From contig CAJNDS010001446.1 in the NCBI GenBank assembly GCA_905221605.1, forward strand, positions 1,466,315-1,530,314: 64,000 nt of DNA, written 5' to 3'. Under the pieces are notes generated by a model. That model was not told the DNA's origin and did not search any database. It saw nothing but the letters and a program-made list of their open reading frames with translations. Position 1 is the first letter of the stretch, and each line of letters starts with the position of its first letter. The DNA is from Symbiodinium natans. Lineage: Eukaryota; Sar; Dinophyceae; Suessiales; Symbiodiniaceae. A program made the translations under genes and the position numbers. Below are positions 9,601 to 19,000 of this stretch, in pieces.

Positions 9601-11536
9601 ACGGATTGGCGGCAATCTCCAAGGTTCCTGCCGCAGGCTGGGGTCAGATTCTCGCATACATGGCCTTCTGCGAGGTCTCTCAGGACCAGTCTGCTGGAAC
9701 CGCGGCCGCTGCGGGCGACTTCGGCTTCAAGGTCCTGACGTCCAGCGACCCAGCTGAGAAGACGAAAAAACTTTCGGCCGAGTTGGCCAACGGAAGGCTG
9801 GCGATGATGGCGATCATCGGCATGTTTCTGGTCGGCATAGGGATGCAGCATGTCAGGTTTGTTTGTTTCTTTCAACCCTGAACCCTAAACCCTAAACCTA
9901 AACCCCAAACCTTAAACCTTAAACCCTAAACCTTAAACCCTACTCCCTAAACCCTAAACCCTAAACCCTAAACCCTAAACCCTAAACCTTAAACCTTAAA
10001 CCCTAAACCATGAAGCCTTAGAATTGGAGCCGGTGATGCTTGCAGCTCATTTCTTTTGGTTGTGGGGAGTGTGGCTGTGGCTTGGATTTAGGGTTTAGGG
10101 TTTTCGGGTTTAAGGGTTAGGGCGGTTGGGGCTCAGGGTTGAAGGCCCAGGGTCCCGGGATCAGGGTCTATGGACCCCAACAGCCATATTCATACAATGC
10201 ATTGATACTTGGTATCATCCACAGAAGTTTGGTTCTTATTTCTTATGGAGCCACTAACTCCCAAGTTTTGAGGCCCAGGGGGCAGGGTTCAAGTGTTTCG
10301 GTCGGACTAAACCCTCAACCCTAGTCACGTTTGCAGTAGCTGAACCCTAAATCCTAAACCCTAAACCCTAAGCTGTTTCCAAGCAGCCCTACGGCTGTTT
10401 TCATTTGAAGTGCTTTGGGTTGTGAGCCGTTTAGGCTTAGGCAGCAAGAGTCCATTGGCCCAAGCCCAGTGTATGCCTTGAAACCTTAGGTCTCCAAAGC
10501 TTAAGCCGTCCTTAAATCTCAGTAGGGTTTCGGGTTTAGGGTTTGTGGATCCCCCAAGGTTCTTCCAGGATGGACTGACCGGGTCCGCTTGGGGAGCCTC
10601 TCATCTGAAGCCTAGCCCTTGAGCAGTTGGACTGCAGACATCCCCCAACGCTTCAGTTTTTGGCCATTTTAGTTTTAGGGTTTAGGGTTTAGGGTTTAGG
10701 GTTCAGGGTTTAGGGTTTAGGGTTTGGGGTTTGGGTTTAGGGGGCCTGGGCCCCACGGACACTAGATGACACCAAGAGCCCCACATCCGCAACCCCCCGG
10801 CTCAGTTGCCGCCAGGGCAGCCTAATTTGTCTGTGGTGTCCCTGGTCTGGCTCAAAACCTGGTCCGCTTGGCAGTACTTTCCCAACCCGAAGCCCCGGAC
10901 CCTCAACCTTAAACCCCAAACCCTAAACCCCAAACCCCAAACCCCAAACCCCAAACCCCAAACCCCAAACCCCAAACCCCAAACCCCAAACCCCAAACCC
11001 CAAACCCTAAACCCCAAGACGAAGCAAACTGAAGGTTTGGTTTGCGGGTTGAGGGCTGAAAGGGGTCTCTGACAACTTCGCTAACTTCGATCCTTGACTA
11101 AGGATTTCAAGACAGGGGCCCTTGGGGTTTAGCAGGCTTTGGTGGTTTGAGGAATTTAGGGCTTAGTAGGGTGTAGGGTTTAGGGCTTCGTATCGTTTAG
11201 GGTTTATATAGGGTTTAGGGTTTAGGGTTTAGGGTTTAGGGTTTAGGGTTTAGGGTTTAGGGTTCAGGCACGGGCCCTTGGGGTCTGGCAGGCTTTGGTG
11301 GTTTGAGGAATTTAGGGTTCGCAGCCTAGTAGGGTTTAGGGTTTAGGGTTTAGGGTTTAGGGTTTAGGGTTTAGGGTTTAGGGTTTAGGATTTAGGGTTT
11401 AGGGTTTAGGGTTTAGGCTCTGGGGTTTAAGTTCTAGTGAGCTTCGGGAGCTGCCAGGCTTTCGATTCGGGTGTGGGCTTGTTCCTTTGCGGACGAAGCA
11501 TCAGGACTGGGCCAACTACACTGCTTCTCCTCTCCG
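598..11536 (+). CDS. acpPC: Chlorophyll a-c binding light-harvesting polyprotein gene, split into at least 25 exons
   Basis: This encodes thylakoid light-harvesting antenna domains that bind chlorophyll and carotenoid. Exons read: leader 598-653, 904-942, 1024-1060, 1931-2007, 2152-2198; nine repeats of exon A plus exon B from 2511 to 9823; tail 10559-10595 and 11505-11536. Each 173-residue repeat has the LHC signature: a first membrane helix with EIKHGRIAMLA, a middle helix near GWGQILAYMAF, and a third helix with ELANGRLAMMA. Splice sites are GC-AG between TPE and ITGK, and GA-AG between FFQ and DGLTG; acceptors are followed by G. Dinoflagellate LHCs are known to be made as polyproteins that are cut into single antenna proteins (family knowledge). 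The start codon and the last exon were not found. Joining of leader and tail exons is inferred from phase and similarity to the repeats. Confidence 0.9.
904..942 (+). CDS. LHC leader exon: transit-peptide segment
   Basis: Acceptor CAG followed by G, donor GC. The 13 codons read AFVSARAPADVVK, a basic, Ala/Ser-rich transit-peptide composition. It starts and ends in phase 0 and joins the next exon in frame. Confidence 0.5.
1024..1060 (+). CDS. LHC leader exon: transit-peptide segment
   Basis: Acceptor AAG followed by G, donor GC. It reads APAATSLRGSNA plus one base. The SLRGS stretch resembles leader peptides I recall for dinoflagellate chlorophyll a-c proteins. It ends in phase 1, matching the two-base start of the next exon at 1931. 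Confidence 0.5.
1061..1930. repeat. LHC leader intron: poly-C tract and telomere-like repeats
   Basis: Intronic DNA in the proposed model. It holds a short TTTAGGG run near 1285-1315, a C run of over 20 bases at about 1418-1440, CCCTAAA units near 1500-1560 and a longer array at about 1733-1890. About 1703-1733 is a fragment, in minus orientation, of the dispersed repeat also found near 36.15 kb. Confidence 0.7.
1931..2007 (+). CDS. LHC leader exon: second hydrophobic (thylakoid-type) segment
   Basis: It reads a Ser/Thr-rich stretch and then VPLVAAAAVAAAGALRPR, an Ala/Val hydrophobic helix ending in basic residues, as expected late in a multipartite plastid leader. Two starting bases complete the codon opened at 1060; the GC donor leaves phase 0 for the next exon. 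The acceptor is AG followed by T, the one exception to the AG-G rule in this gene. Confidence 0.5.
2152..2198 (+). CDS. LHC leader/mature junction exon
   Basis: It reads GSVAKSQEFVALRAFE. The final RAFE matches the RAFE that precedes NELGVQ inside the array, so this is where the mature antenna begins. The exon ends with two bases of the Glu codon and a GA donor; the next exon supplies the third base at 2511, followed by Asn-Glu-Leu. This explains why the first repeat seems out of frame with sequence directly upstream. Confidence 0.7.
2199..2510 (+). other. Intron before first LHC repeat
   Basis: A GA-AG intron of 312 bp holding a TTTAGGG run (2219-2250), a G-rich tract (2265-2302) and an open stretch reading KKAFVAPFEASE at about 2474-2509. 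That stretch looks like a transit-peptide end, but it is one base out of frame with the repeats and is treated as intron. Confidence 0.55.
2511..3152 (+). CDS. LHC repeat 1
   Basis: Exons 2511-2663 and 2855-3152. Exon A is short because the leader exon at 2152-2198 supplies RAFE in place of the DGLTGSAWGDW start used by later units. It carries the GGA variant of the KHGRIA glycine, and a private silent T in the IIGM segment. Confidence 0.9.
3275..3983 (+). CDS. LHC repeat 2
   Basis: Exons 3275-3495 and 3686-3983; intron A is 190 bp. It has the GGT glycine variant in KHGRIA. It starts DGLTGSAWGDW directly after the GA-AG intron that follows FFQ of repeat 1. Confidence 0.92.
4106..4813 (+). 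CDS. LHC repeat 3
   Basis: Exons 4106-4326 and 4516-4813; intron A is 189 bp with small changes near its 3' end. The protein is identical to repeat 2. Confidence 0.92.
4936..5645 (+). CDS. LHC repeat 4
   Basis: Exons 4936-5156 and 5348-5645. It is followed by the first copy of the second intron-B form (gttggcatgtcaat near 5710), shared by units 4-7. Confidence 0.92.
5771..6480 (+). CDS. LHC repeat 5
   Basis: Exons 5771-5991 and 6183-6480. Exon B carries two silent changes (Ala GCC and Val GTT in the AAAAGDFGFKV region) otherwise seen only in repeat 8, plus a leucine codon variant shared with repeat 1. This suggests conversion between units. Confidence 0.92.
6607..7316 (+). CDS. LHC repeat 6
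   Basis: Exons 6607-6827 and 7019-7316. Protein as in repeats 2-4. The intron has a private base change near 6950. Confidence 0.92.
7443..8159 (+). CDS. LHC repeat 7
   Basis: Exons 7443-7663 and 7862-8159. The GGA glycine variant returns here. Intron A is the longer form (198 bp) with a duplicated catagacggcatagatgg-type segment. Confidence 0.92.
8286..9004 (+). CDS. LHC repeat 8
   Basis: Exons 8286-8506 and 8707-9004. Intron A is 200 bp, same type as unit 7; exon B has the two silent variants of unit 5; the following intron B is the unit 1-3 form. It is the clearest mosaic unit. Confidence 0.92.
9127..9823 (+). CDS. LHC repeat 9, with altered 3' splice junction
   Basis: Exons 9127-9347 and 9536-9823. 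Exon B ends ten bases earlier than in the other units: after IIG plus two bases of the Met codon a GT donor appears instead of the usual FFQ and GA donor. The sequence completing FFQDGLTGSAWG is found at 10559. If not spliced, the frame runs on to a TGA (9879-9881) created by a CCCTGAA telomere-like unit. Confidence 0.85.
9824..10558 (+). other. LHC intron filled with telomere-like repeats
   Basis: A GT-AG intron, AG followed by G. CCCTAAA and variants run from about 9878 to 10010, short TTTAGGG pieces lie near 10088, and there is unique DNA at 10130-10500. No gene is seen. Confidence 0.65.
10559..10595 (+). CDS. LHC tail exon, FFQDGLTGSAWG
   Basis: A 37-bp exon. Its first base completes the Met codon left open at 9823. 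The next 12 codons give FFQDGLTGSAWG, identical to the array protein but with different codons at several positions, so it is not a recent array copy. It ends at a GC donor. Confidence 0.8.
10596..11504 (+). repeat. LHC tail intron: telomere-like arrays in both orientations
   Basis: A 909-bp GC-AG intron. TTTAGGG near 10667-10742, CCCCAAA (about 13 units) at 10904-11012, TTTAGGG at about 11200-11262 and 11330-11420. A segment of about 60 bp (gcaggctttggtggtttg and flanks) occurs twice, at about 11110-11180 and 11270-11340. Confidence 0.8.
11505..11536 (+). CDS. LHC tail exon, DWANYTASPLR
   Basis: A 32-bp exon after ATCAG, ending at a GTGAGG donor. It encodes DWANYTASPL plus two bases of Arg, matching the array protein directly after SAWG but with almost every codon synonymous-different from the array. 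The next exon was not found; cagatccttcgaa at 11721-11733 could give SFE in the right phase, but support is weak. Confidence 0.75.
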
Positions 11537-12993
11537 GTGAGGCGCGCTCTCTGCTTTGATGGAGTCTAGGATTTTGGGTTTGGGGTTTAATTGGGTGGTT
11601 TTCGGGTTTAAGTTCTAGTGTGGGTGGAAGAAAGGGGGAAGGAATTGCCGAGGATCATGCTGGTAGTGTTTTTTAAACAACTGGGCCTTCCGTGCTTACG
11701 CCCGAACTCCTGACCAACCACGCAGATCCTTCGAAACCCTAAACACCCCAAAAAACCCTAAACCCTAAACCCTTAAACCCTTAAACCCTTAAACCCTTAA
11801 ACCCTTAAACCCTTAAACCCTTAAACCCTTAAACCCTTAAACCCTTAAACCCTTAAACCCTTAAACCCTTAAACCCTTAAACCCTTAAACCCTTAAACCC
11901 TTAAACCCTTAAACCCTTAAACCCTTAAACCCTTAAACCCTTAAACCCTTAAACCCTTAAACCCTTAAACCCTTAAACCCTTAAACCCTTAAACCCTTAA
12001 ACCCTTAAACCCTAAACCCTACACCCTAAACCCTTAACCCTTAACCCTTAACCCTAAACCCTAAACCCAAACCCTAAACCCAAAGATCGTGGCAGGCGCG
12101 CTGTCCTTCACATCTGCAGACATGCGGAGACATGTGAGCCGCCCTTTGAGGAGTTTTTGGGGAGGCGTAGGGGCGTCGTAGGGGCGTCAGGGGGAGGGAG
12201 TTCGAAGGAGCTCCGGAACTCGCTCCCTGTGGTGTTTCGGAGGTGGGAGATCCTCCTGCCTCGCCAAGCTGCCTAGGTTTTGTTAAATGCACGTGCGCAC
12301 GGGTGATGTGTCACGGTTATTGCCACTACGAAGGTATGCTCTTAATCCTTTCTTGGGGGCGGAGCGGGAGGCACCTGCAGCTCCGAAGAATTGTTTGAAA
12401 GTCCTCGCCGGTGCTGTCCACAGCCCTTGCATTGCCATCTTCTTGGTAGCTGCCCACTTCGCTAGGGCATGCCACGTAGTGCCTAGCGCCTAAGTTCTGA
12501 GGGTATAGTGCTTAAAGACGCTGGGCTGAAGACAACTCGGGCCTCGAACCTTTTACGGCGAGACAGCGCGGCCTCTCAGGGCCGTGTTGGTTTTAAATGC
12601 ACAGGAGCAGATCTCTAAGGCGACGCCGCGTCTTGGCGGGTAGAAAAGGGAACACAACCCCAAATTCAGGAGCCCCCGTAAAAACACCAGTGCCATACAA
12701 GACACCCTAAATACCCACCCTCTTTTTACTCAAATCCCCTAAACCTTGGGGATGTCGGATTTTTGGGTTTAGGGTTGAGGAAATTAAGCTTGTCTGAGAC
12801 TCATTACCCCGCAGTGTCGAGACTCGACAGGCTAATAAGCTGAAACGCCAGATCCTAAATGTTGAGCCCTAAACCCTCAAATCCAATCAGCCAGAAGCCC
12901 CAAGCCCTAAACTCTAAGCCTTAAACCATGAGCCCCAAACCCTAAACCCCAAACCCTAAACCTAAAACCATAAACTCCAAAACTTTTGTGGAG
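11537..12993. repeat. 8-base CCCTTAAA array and unique DNA between LHC and aminopeptidase exons
   Basis: About 11770-12012 is a pure array of about 30 CCCTTAAA units, one base longer than the telomere heptamer. 12090-12750 is mostly unique; an open frame near 12100-12280 shows no recognisable motif. Degenerate CCCTAAA resumes at 12860-12975. Confidence 0.85.
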
Positions 12994-13096
12994 GCCGGCC
13001 CGAAGCGCGTGGTCTTCGTGGGCCTGGGGGCCGGCGACGCTGACGCACGCGCTGCGGGCGCGGCCGCGGCGGGGGCGGTGAAGGGGCTGAAAGGCG
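12994..13096 (+). CDS. LAP exon: N-terminal domain
   Basis: It reads [15 protein letters not shown], an Ala-rich stretch, then GAVKGLK. The family N-domain has a strand ending in VGLG followed by an Ala-rich helix. GC-rich and coding-like, between CCCTAAA (upstream) and TTTAGGG (downstream). The 3' end is uncertain: 13093 and 13096 both fit GC donors. Confidence 0.8.
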
Positions 13097-16000
13097 GCTG
13101 AGGGTTTAGGGTTTAGGGCTTCGGGTTTAGGGTTTGGGGTTTTTAGGGCTGCTTCAGGTTTAGGGTGTGAGAGTCATAGGGTGCGCATTTCGGGTTTTCG
13201 GGTTTCAGGGCTTGTAGGGCCTTTCAGGGGCTTTCAGGTTCATAGGGCCACAGGGGTTTAGGTCAAGCAGTGAAGGAGGGCTTCAGAGGCTTGAGGACTC
13301 CGCGGGGTTTGGGGTTTAGGAACTTACCCTAAACCCCAAACCCCAAACCCTAAACCCTAAACCCTAAACCCTAAACCGTAAACCCTAAACCCCCTTCAGG
13401 GTTGCAGGGTTTTAGGGAGGGCTCAAGGTTGATGGTTGTTGAGTCCATTTAGGGGTGTTTATGGGAGCACCGCGCAGCTCGAAAAGCGGAAAGCGGGCTC
13501 AATCGCTCATTCTTTCCTAAAACGTGAACCCTGAACCCTGAACCCTTCTGTCCTCAACCCTAAACCCTAAACCCTCAACCCTGAACCCTAAACCCTAAAC
13601 CCTAAACCCTGAACCCCTAATTACAGTAAACCCTAAACCCTGAACCCTGAACCCTAAACCCTAATTACAGTAAACCCTAAACCCTAAACCCTAAACCCTA
13701 AACCCTAAACCCTAAACCCTAAACCCTAAACCCTAGACCCTAGACCCTAGACCCTAGACCCTAGACCCCAAGCCCTAAACCCTCAACCCTAAGCCCTAAA
13801 CCCCGACGTAGGCGACTTTCGGGCTCTGAAGTGCCGAAGGTGGCTCCGTCGGCGTCGCCTTCTGTGAAGGCCTCGAGCCACAGGTGGGCAGAGTGGGTTC
13901 CTGGACTCCTAAACCCTAAACCCTATAGCCCTAGACCCTAAACCCTAGCCCCAAACTACCCTAAGCCCTAGCCCTAAACAACCCTAGCCCTAAACCCCAA
14001 GCCCTAGACCCTAAGCCCTAAGCCCTAAGCCCTAAGCCCTAAGCCCTAAGCCCTAAGCCCTAAGCCCTAAGCCCTAGCCCCTAAGCCCTAGCCCCTAAGC
14101 CCTAAGCCCTAAGCCCTAAGCCCTAAGCCCTAAGCCCTAAGCCCTAAGCCCTAAGCCCTAAGCCCTAAGCCCTAAGCCCCAAGCCCCAAGCCCCAAGCCC
14201 CAAGCCCCAAACCCTGACGCCCAAACCTTGGACCAGAATCATGACCCGGTCTTTTGGAGAATATATATATATATATATATATATTTGGTGAACGTAAAAA
14301 CGCCAGACATTTTATAAGAGTTCTTGTGCGCTGTGCTCGCGATAAATTCGTTTGCAAAGTTTTTTAGTTTTCTTGTTTCGTTTGTGCTTATAATATTATA
14401 ATAATAAAGAAGAGAATGAAATGAGGAAATTTATTAATGAAACTTGTATGCGCCCCCACTTTAATAGGGCGCGCGAATACTATTAATATTTGCCCATTCT
14501 CTGCGGGAAGCGATTTGGGCTTTGCGAGCCAATTTTCGGCATTGCGAAAGCACTTTGGGAGCCAATTTTGCACTTTGGGCTTTGGTAGCCTGTTTTGGGC
14601 TTTGAGAGCCAATTTTTTTGGCTTTGGAAGCTAATTTTGGGCTTTGGGAGCCAATTTTGGGCTTGGGGAGTCAATTTTGGGGTTTGGAAGCCAATTTTGG
14701 GATTTGGCAGGACTTTTGGGAGCCAATTTGGGCATTGGGAGACAGTTTTGGGCTTTGGGAAGTCATTGGAAGCCAATTTGTGGTTTTGGAAGCCAATTTT
14801 GGGCTTTGGGTCTGGTTCGCTAGCACACTTTCTAAATGCACAAACGGCCTAGTTTTTTGGTCTTTTTTCCTGCATCAATAAACTACAGCTTTTAAAAGGA
14901 GAAAACGTACGTCCAGTATCCACTTCATTTATTATCTTGTTTCGGCGGGCAAAAAGACGCCTTCGTTTCCCCCTTAAAGGACCTATCATTCTGGTACTAC
15001 TTTTAAAGGGAGTTCATGCAACACCCATAAAAGCATACGAATGAATGGTGGATTTACTGCATAAAGGGGTGAATGTAATGAATGAATTGTGTCGTGTAGG
15101 CGAAGAGAGCAATAAGATTATAAAGGAGCTCGCGAATGCATGAATCTTATGAGCGACCGAACGAAGTTAATGATTCAATTTCTGGGTCTTGGAGAGCGTA
15201 TTAAATGACCCACAAATCCAGTATATTTCCATGGGCCGTTCATTTCATTAATAATTTTCATGCGTCTTAACACTTCATTTACACTTCATTTCAGTCCTTA
15301 TAAAATTATTATTGAAACTCTCTTAAGTAATAATACTACAATAAAGAGTGAAGAGTAATTGAGTGAAAAGAGAACTCACTTCGTTCACGTAGTAGCGCCG
15401 CGAAACCCACGCCTTCATCCTTAGATCCTAAACTTTTTTCCCTCAACTCTAAACCCTATACGAATCCTGCGTTCTATTTGAACTCATGCGCCACTTCACT
15501 ACGCCTCATTTTTCTTTTCGTTCCTTGCGCTTAATCAGCAGAAAAAGATGTAAGAATGCTCAGCAATTCAAACTTTCCTAAACCCTGAACCCTAAACCCT
15601 AAACCCTGGGTTCCGTGCCGGGTTCCTAGAATATTCAACTTCCAAAGGTATGAAGGGCTATTGTATTTTGGGCCACGCGAAATCGCTTACCCATGAGTTC
15701 CCGCCTGCGGGGCTGTGTTGCTCTTGATGTGTCTCGGTGGCCCAGTGGTGCCCTTTCACCCTTTCTTGGGTCCTAAGAGTGGTACAAGCGGGTAGGTTAA
15801 GTCGTATCTTCTGGTGTAAAGTCGTATCTCGGGCGCATGCACACTAGGGATTCGCAAATTTCAAGATTGGTCAGAACCCACTCGCACCCCCAAGCAGAAA
15901 TCTCATTCGCGCTGACAAAAATGTGCTCCCCTCCCAGGCGTGCGGTGACAAGTGCATGTTTTGCATGTATGTCGACAACATGCGCATGCGGCGCCTGCAC

Positions 16001-19000
16001 ATTGCGGAAAAGCTTCAACATATGTCTCTGTGATGTGACTTTACGCGGGGTGATGTGACTTCGCTCGCAGCTGCGTGTCACTGGGGAGATGTGACTTCAC
16101 GCGCACAGATGTGAGTCAACCTAGCCCCTTGTAGCCTCATTTCAACACGGGGGTTTACGAAAATGAGGGAACCCGAATATAGACCCCAAATAGTAGAATT
16201 CCCTTATAGCAAGAACCCCAACAAGGTGCCCCTAATTTCGGAACCCCCAATATGGCTACTGGGCCATCAAGCAGCTGAGTCGTTAGTGAATGTCGCGGTC
16301 ACCGGAGCTCAATTAGATGTTACCTAGATTCCAGAGTAACCCAGGTACCCTTCGTTTCAACAATCATGTGTACTTGCCAAAGCCGAGACAAGAATCGCTT
16401 ACCCTTGCTTTTAAAATGATTAATGCTAAATCCCTCAATCTCACCTCCGCCCCACCCCCCCCCCCCGGCTTCCCTAAGAACCCAAGAACCCTAAGCGCCG
16501 TTTCAAAAAAGAGACCCGGCAACCCATAGCAAAAAACAAACGGTACAAAATCGCTGAATGCCTTTAACGAAGAAACAAGTACATGTAAAAATGGCCTACT
16601 GCTTTAAAAAGCCAACGCCAAAACCAACAAAAACAGCCTAAACTCTACACCCTAAACCCTAAGCCCGAAACCTAGCCTAAACCGAAAACCCTGAACCCCA
16701 AGCCGTAAACCCTAAGCCCTAAACCCTAAACCCTAAACCCTAAACCCTAAACCCTAAACCCTAAACCCTAAACCCTAAACCCTAAACCCTAAACCCTAAA
16801 CCCTAAACCCTAAACCCTACAAAGAGGCACTCCTGGAGGGCACCCTCCTGGGACTCCATGTCGGGTGGCCTGGAGCTTGGGGTCGGATTTTCGGATTAGG
16901 TTTAGGGTTAGGGTTTAGGGTTTAGGGTTTAGGGTTTAGGGTTTAGGGTTTAGGGTTTAGGGTTTAGGGTTTAGGGTTTAGGGTTTAGGGTTTAGGGTTT
17001 AGGGTTTAGGGTTTAGGGTTCAGGGTTTAGGGTTCTCAGGGTTTTCAGGGTTAGGGGTTTTTAGGGTTCTCAAGTTTTCAGGGTTTAGGGGTTTTAGGGT
17101 TTAGGGGTTTAGGGGTTTTGGCGTTTTAGTGTTTGGGGTTTAGGTGTTGGGGGTTTAGGGTTTTAGGGTTCGGGGTTTAGGGGTTTTAGGGTTTAGGGGT
17201 TTTGGGGGTTTTGTGGTTCGGGGTTCAGGGGTTTTAGGGTTTAGGGGTTTAGGGTTTAGGGCTCCGACTTGGAGGTTCATGGGTACTTATACCCCCAATC
17301 ATGAGGCTACTTAGGACCTACTTTGTGAGTTTAGGGGGCTTAGAAGCATCATTATGACTGGACCCTGAATTTCTCAAGTAGGGCCTCAAGATCTTGAAGT
17401 CCAAGGATGCTAGGGACCTGGCGTCTTGAGGTCTGCGGGTCTTATGGTCTTCACGGGGGTCTTGAGGCCTTGAGGCATTAGGATCCTAGGGTCTTGGGGT
17501 CCTGGCGTCCGAGAACCTTGGGGTTTCGGGATTCGGGTTTCTGAGAAGGCGGGTGGTGGCCCTGGAGACCTGCCAAACATTGCCTTTCTTGGCTTCTTGT
17601 GAGGAGATCGCGGGCCTCAAGAAGAAGCTCAAGGTCCGGGTCGGGATACACTGGCGGAAGAGCAAAAACACGGTTTAGGGTTTAGGGTTCAGGGTTTAGG
17701 GTTTAGGGTTTAGGGTTTAGGCCAGGAGGCTCGCGCCCTCCATTGGATGGCGCTGGTGCGATGGGGAAGAGTCGTGCGTGAGGGTGCCGGGACTTCCTGG
17801 CCAGGTGAAGGACCACAATGTGCTTCACTGCCAGCAGCGCGCAGCTTTGCAGGGTGCCACCATTCGAGGGTCGGGATGGGGATTGAGGATTTAAAGGAAT
17901 TGAGGCTTCTAAAGGGGTTTATGGGGCTGGTTCTTGGGTTTTGCAGGGGCTTCTAGGGCTTTATGGGGGCTTTGAGGGCTTTAGGCAGTTGGATCCTTGA
18001 ACTTTGCTCGGGCCCGTGGGCGTTTTGTGCCGAAACCCTAAACCCTTAACCCTAAACCCTAAACCCTAAACCCCAAACCCCGAACCCCAAACCCTAAACC
18101 AAAAGCAACATGTTCTGCTTGAGGGGTTTGGGTCGGTCTTTGCTCTCAGGCCCTCGGTCGGTTCCAGGTTTCAGGGGTGCTCCTACTTTGGGACACCCTT
18201 TTGTACTAACAGTTTCTAACCTAGGACCGGGAGTAGGCACCTGGTTCTTCGTAGGGAATGAAGGAATTAGGGGCCCTTAAAAAAACCTTTTAAGGGATTA
18301 TGTAGGGTACCTCATTCCCTCATTCCCTACTCCCTATGTCTTCCCTGTAAGGTATTATATAGGGTACATCATTATATACCCTTTAAGGGATTATGTAGGC
18401 TACCACATTCCCTCATTCCCTACTAAGAAGCAGCCAGTTTTACTTGTGTCCCAGGCCGACAAACGATTCCAGGGATCGAAGACGCCAGACAAGGAGAAGG
18501 TCCAGCTTGGGGCCTTAAACCCTAAACCCTAAACCCTAAACCCTAAACCCTAAACCCTAAACCCTAAACCCTAAACCCTAAACCCTAAACCCTAAACCCT
18601 AAACCCTAACCCCTGAACCCTAAACTCTAAACCCTCAAACCCTAAACGGGTGCTTAAGGCTTCGAGGCGACAAGCATCTGAAGGTTTCGGGGTTGGGGCG
18701 TAGGGCCGGAAGACCGCGGGGTTTAGGGTGTGGGGTCTAGGGTTTGTCCGGCGAAGATGAAGCCCAGACCAAGTTTTCAGTCCGCGGTGCAGACCAAGGT
18801 GATTTGTTGCAAGAGATTTGGGGGCCTAAGGGCTTTCAATCTCTGACGCCGCAACCCGAAGCCCGAAACCCTGCGCTTTTCATCACCCAGTCCCCAAACT
18901 CTTCCTGGAGCGAAGAGTCCCCTTCTCTCGCGGCTGAAATGCCTATCTGCTAGTCTTGAGAATGTGTCTGAGAGCGTGGTGAAGGCATGCGGGCAGTTCT

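Larger units (their letters stand above)
2511..9823 (+). repeat. Nine-unit tandem array of LHC exon pairs and introns, about 831-845 bp period
   Basis: Each unit is exon A (221 bp; 153 bp in unit 1), intron A (188-200 bp, GC-AG), exon B (298 bp; 288 in unit 9) and intron B (122-126 bp, GA-AG). Exon A plus B is exactly 173 codons, so units can be added without breaking frame. Introns are almost as similar as exons, which points to recent amplification or ongoing homogenisation. Variants form a mosaic. The Gly codon in KHGRIA is GGA in units 1 and 7-9 but GGT in 2-6. Units 5 and 8 share two silent changes in exon B. Intron B has one form in units 1-3 and 8 and another in 4-7. Intron A is a longer form in 7 and 8. 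Confidence 0.95.

Noticed and set aside
2889-9875. Repeated 107-117-aa open frames on the minus strand across the LHC array
   Set aside because: They are antisense shadows of the LHC exons, recurring with each unit, and contain no own motif.
10737-11072. Open frames made of repeated GFGVWGLG or NPKPQT units
   Set aside because: Translations of CCCCAAA/TTTGGGG heptamer arrays; such frames appear throughout the window (34449, 41108, 50263) and are not genes.
17604-17633. Island [10 protein letters not shown] with AG-G acceptor and GT donor
   Set aside because: Splice-like, but the aminopeptidase exons on either side (16859 and 18455) join directly in phase and sequence; inserting it would break the family alignment. 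It could be chance.
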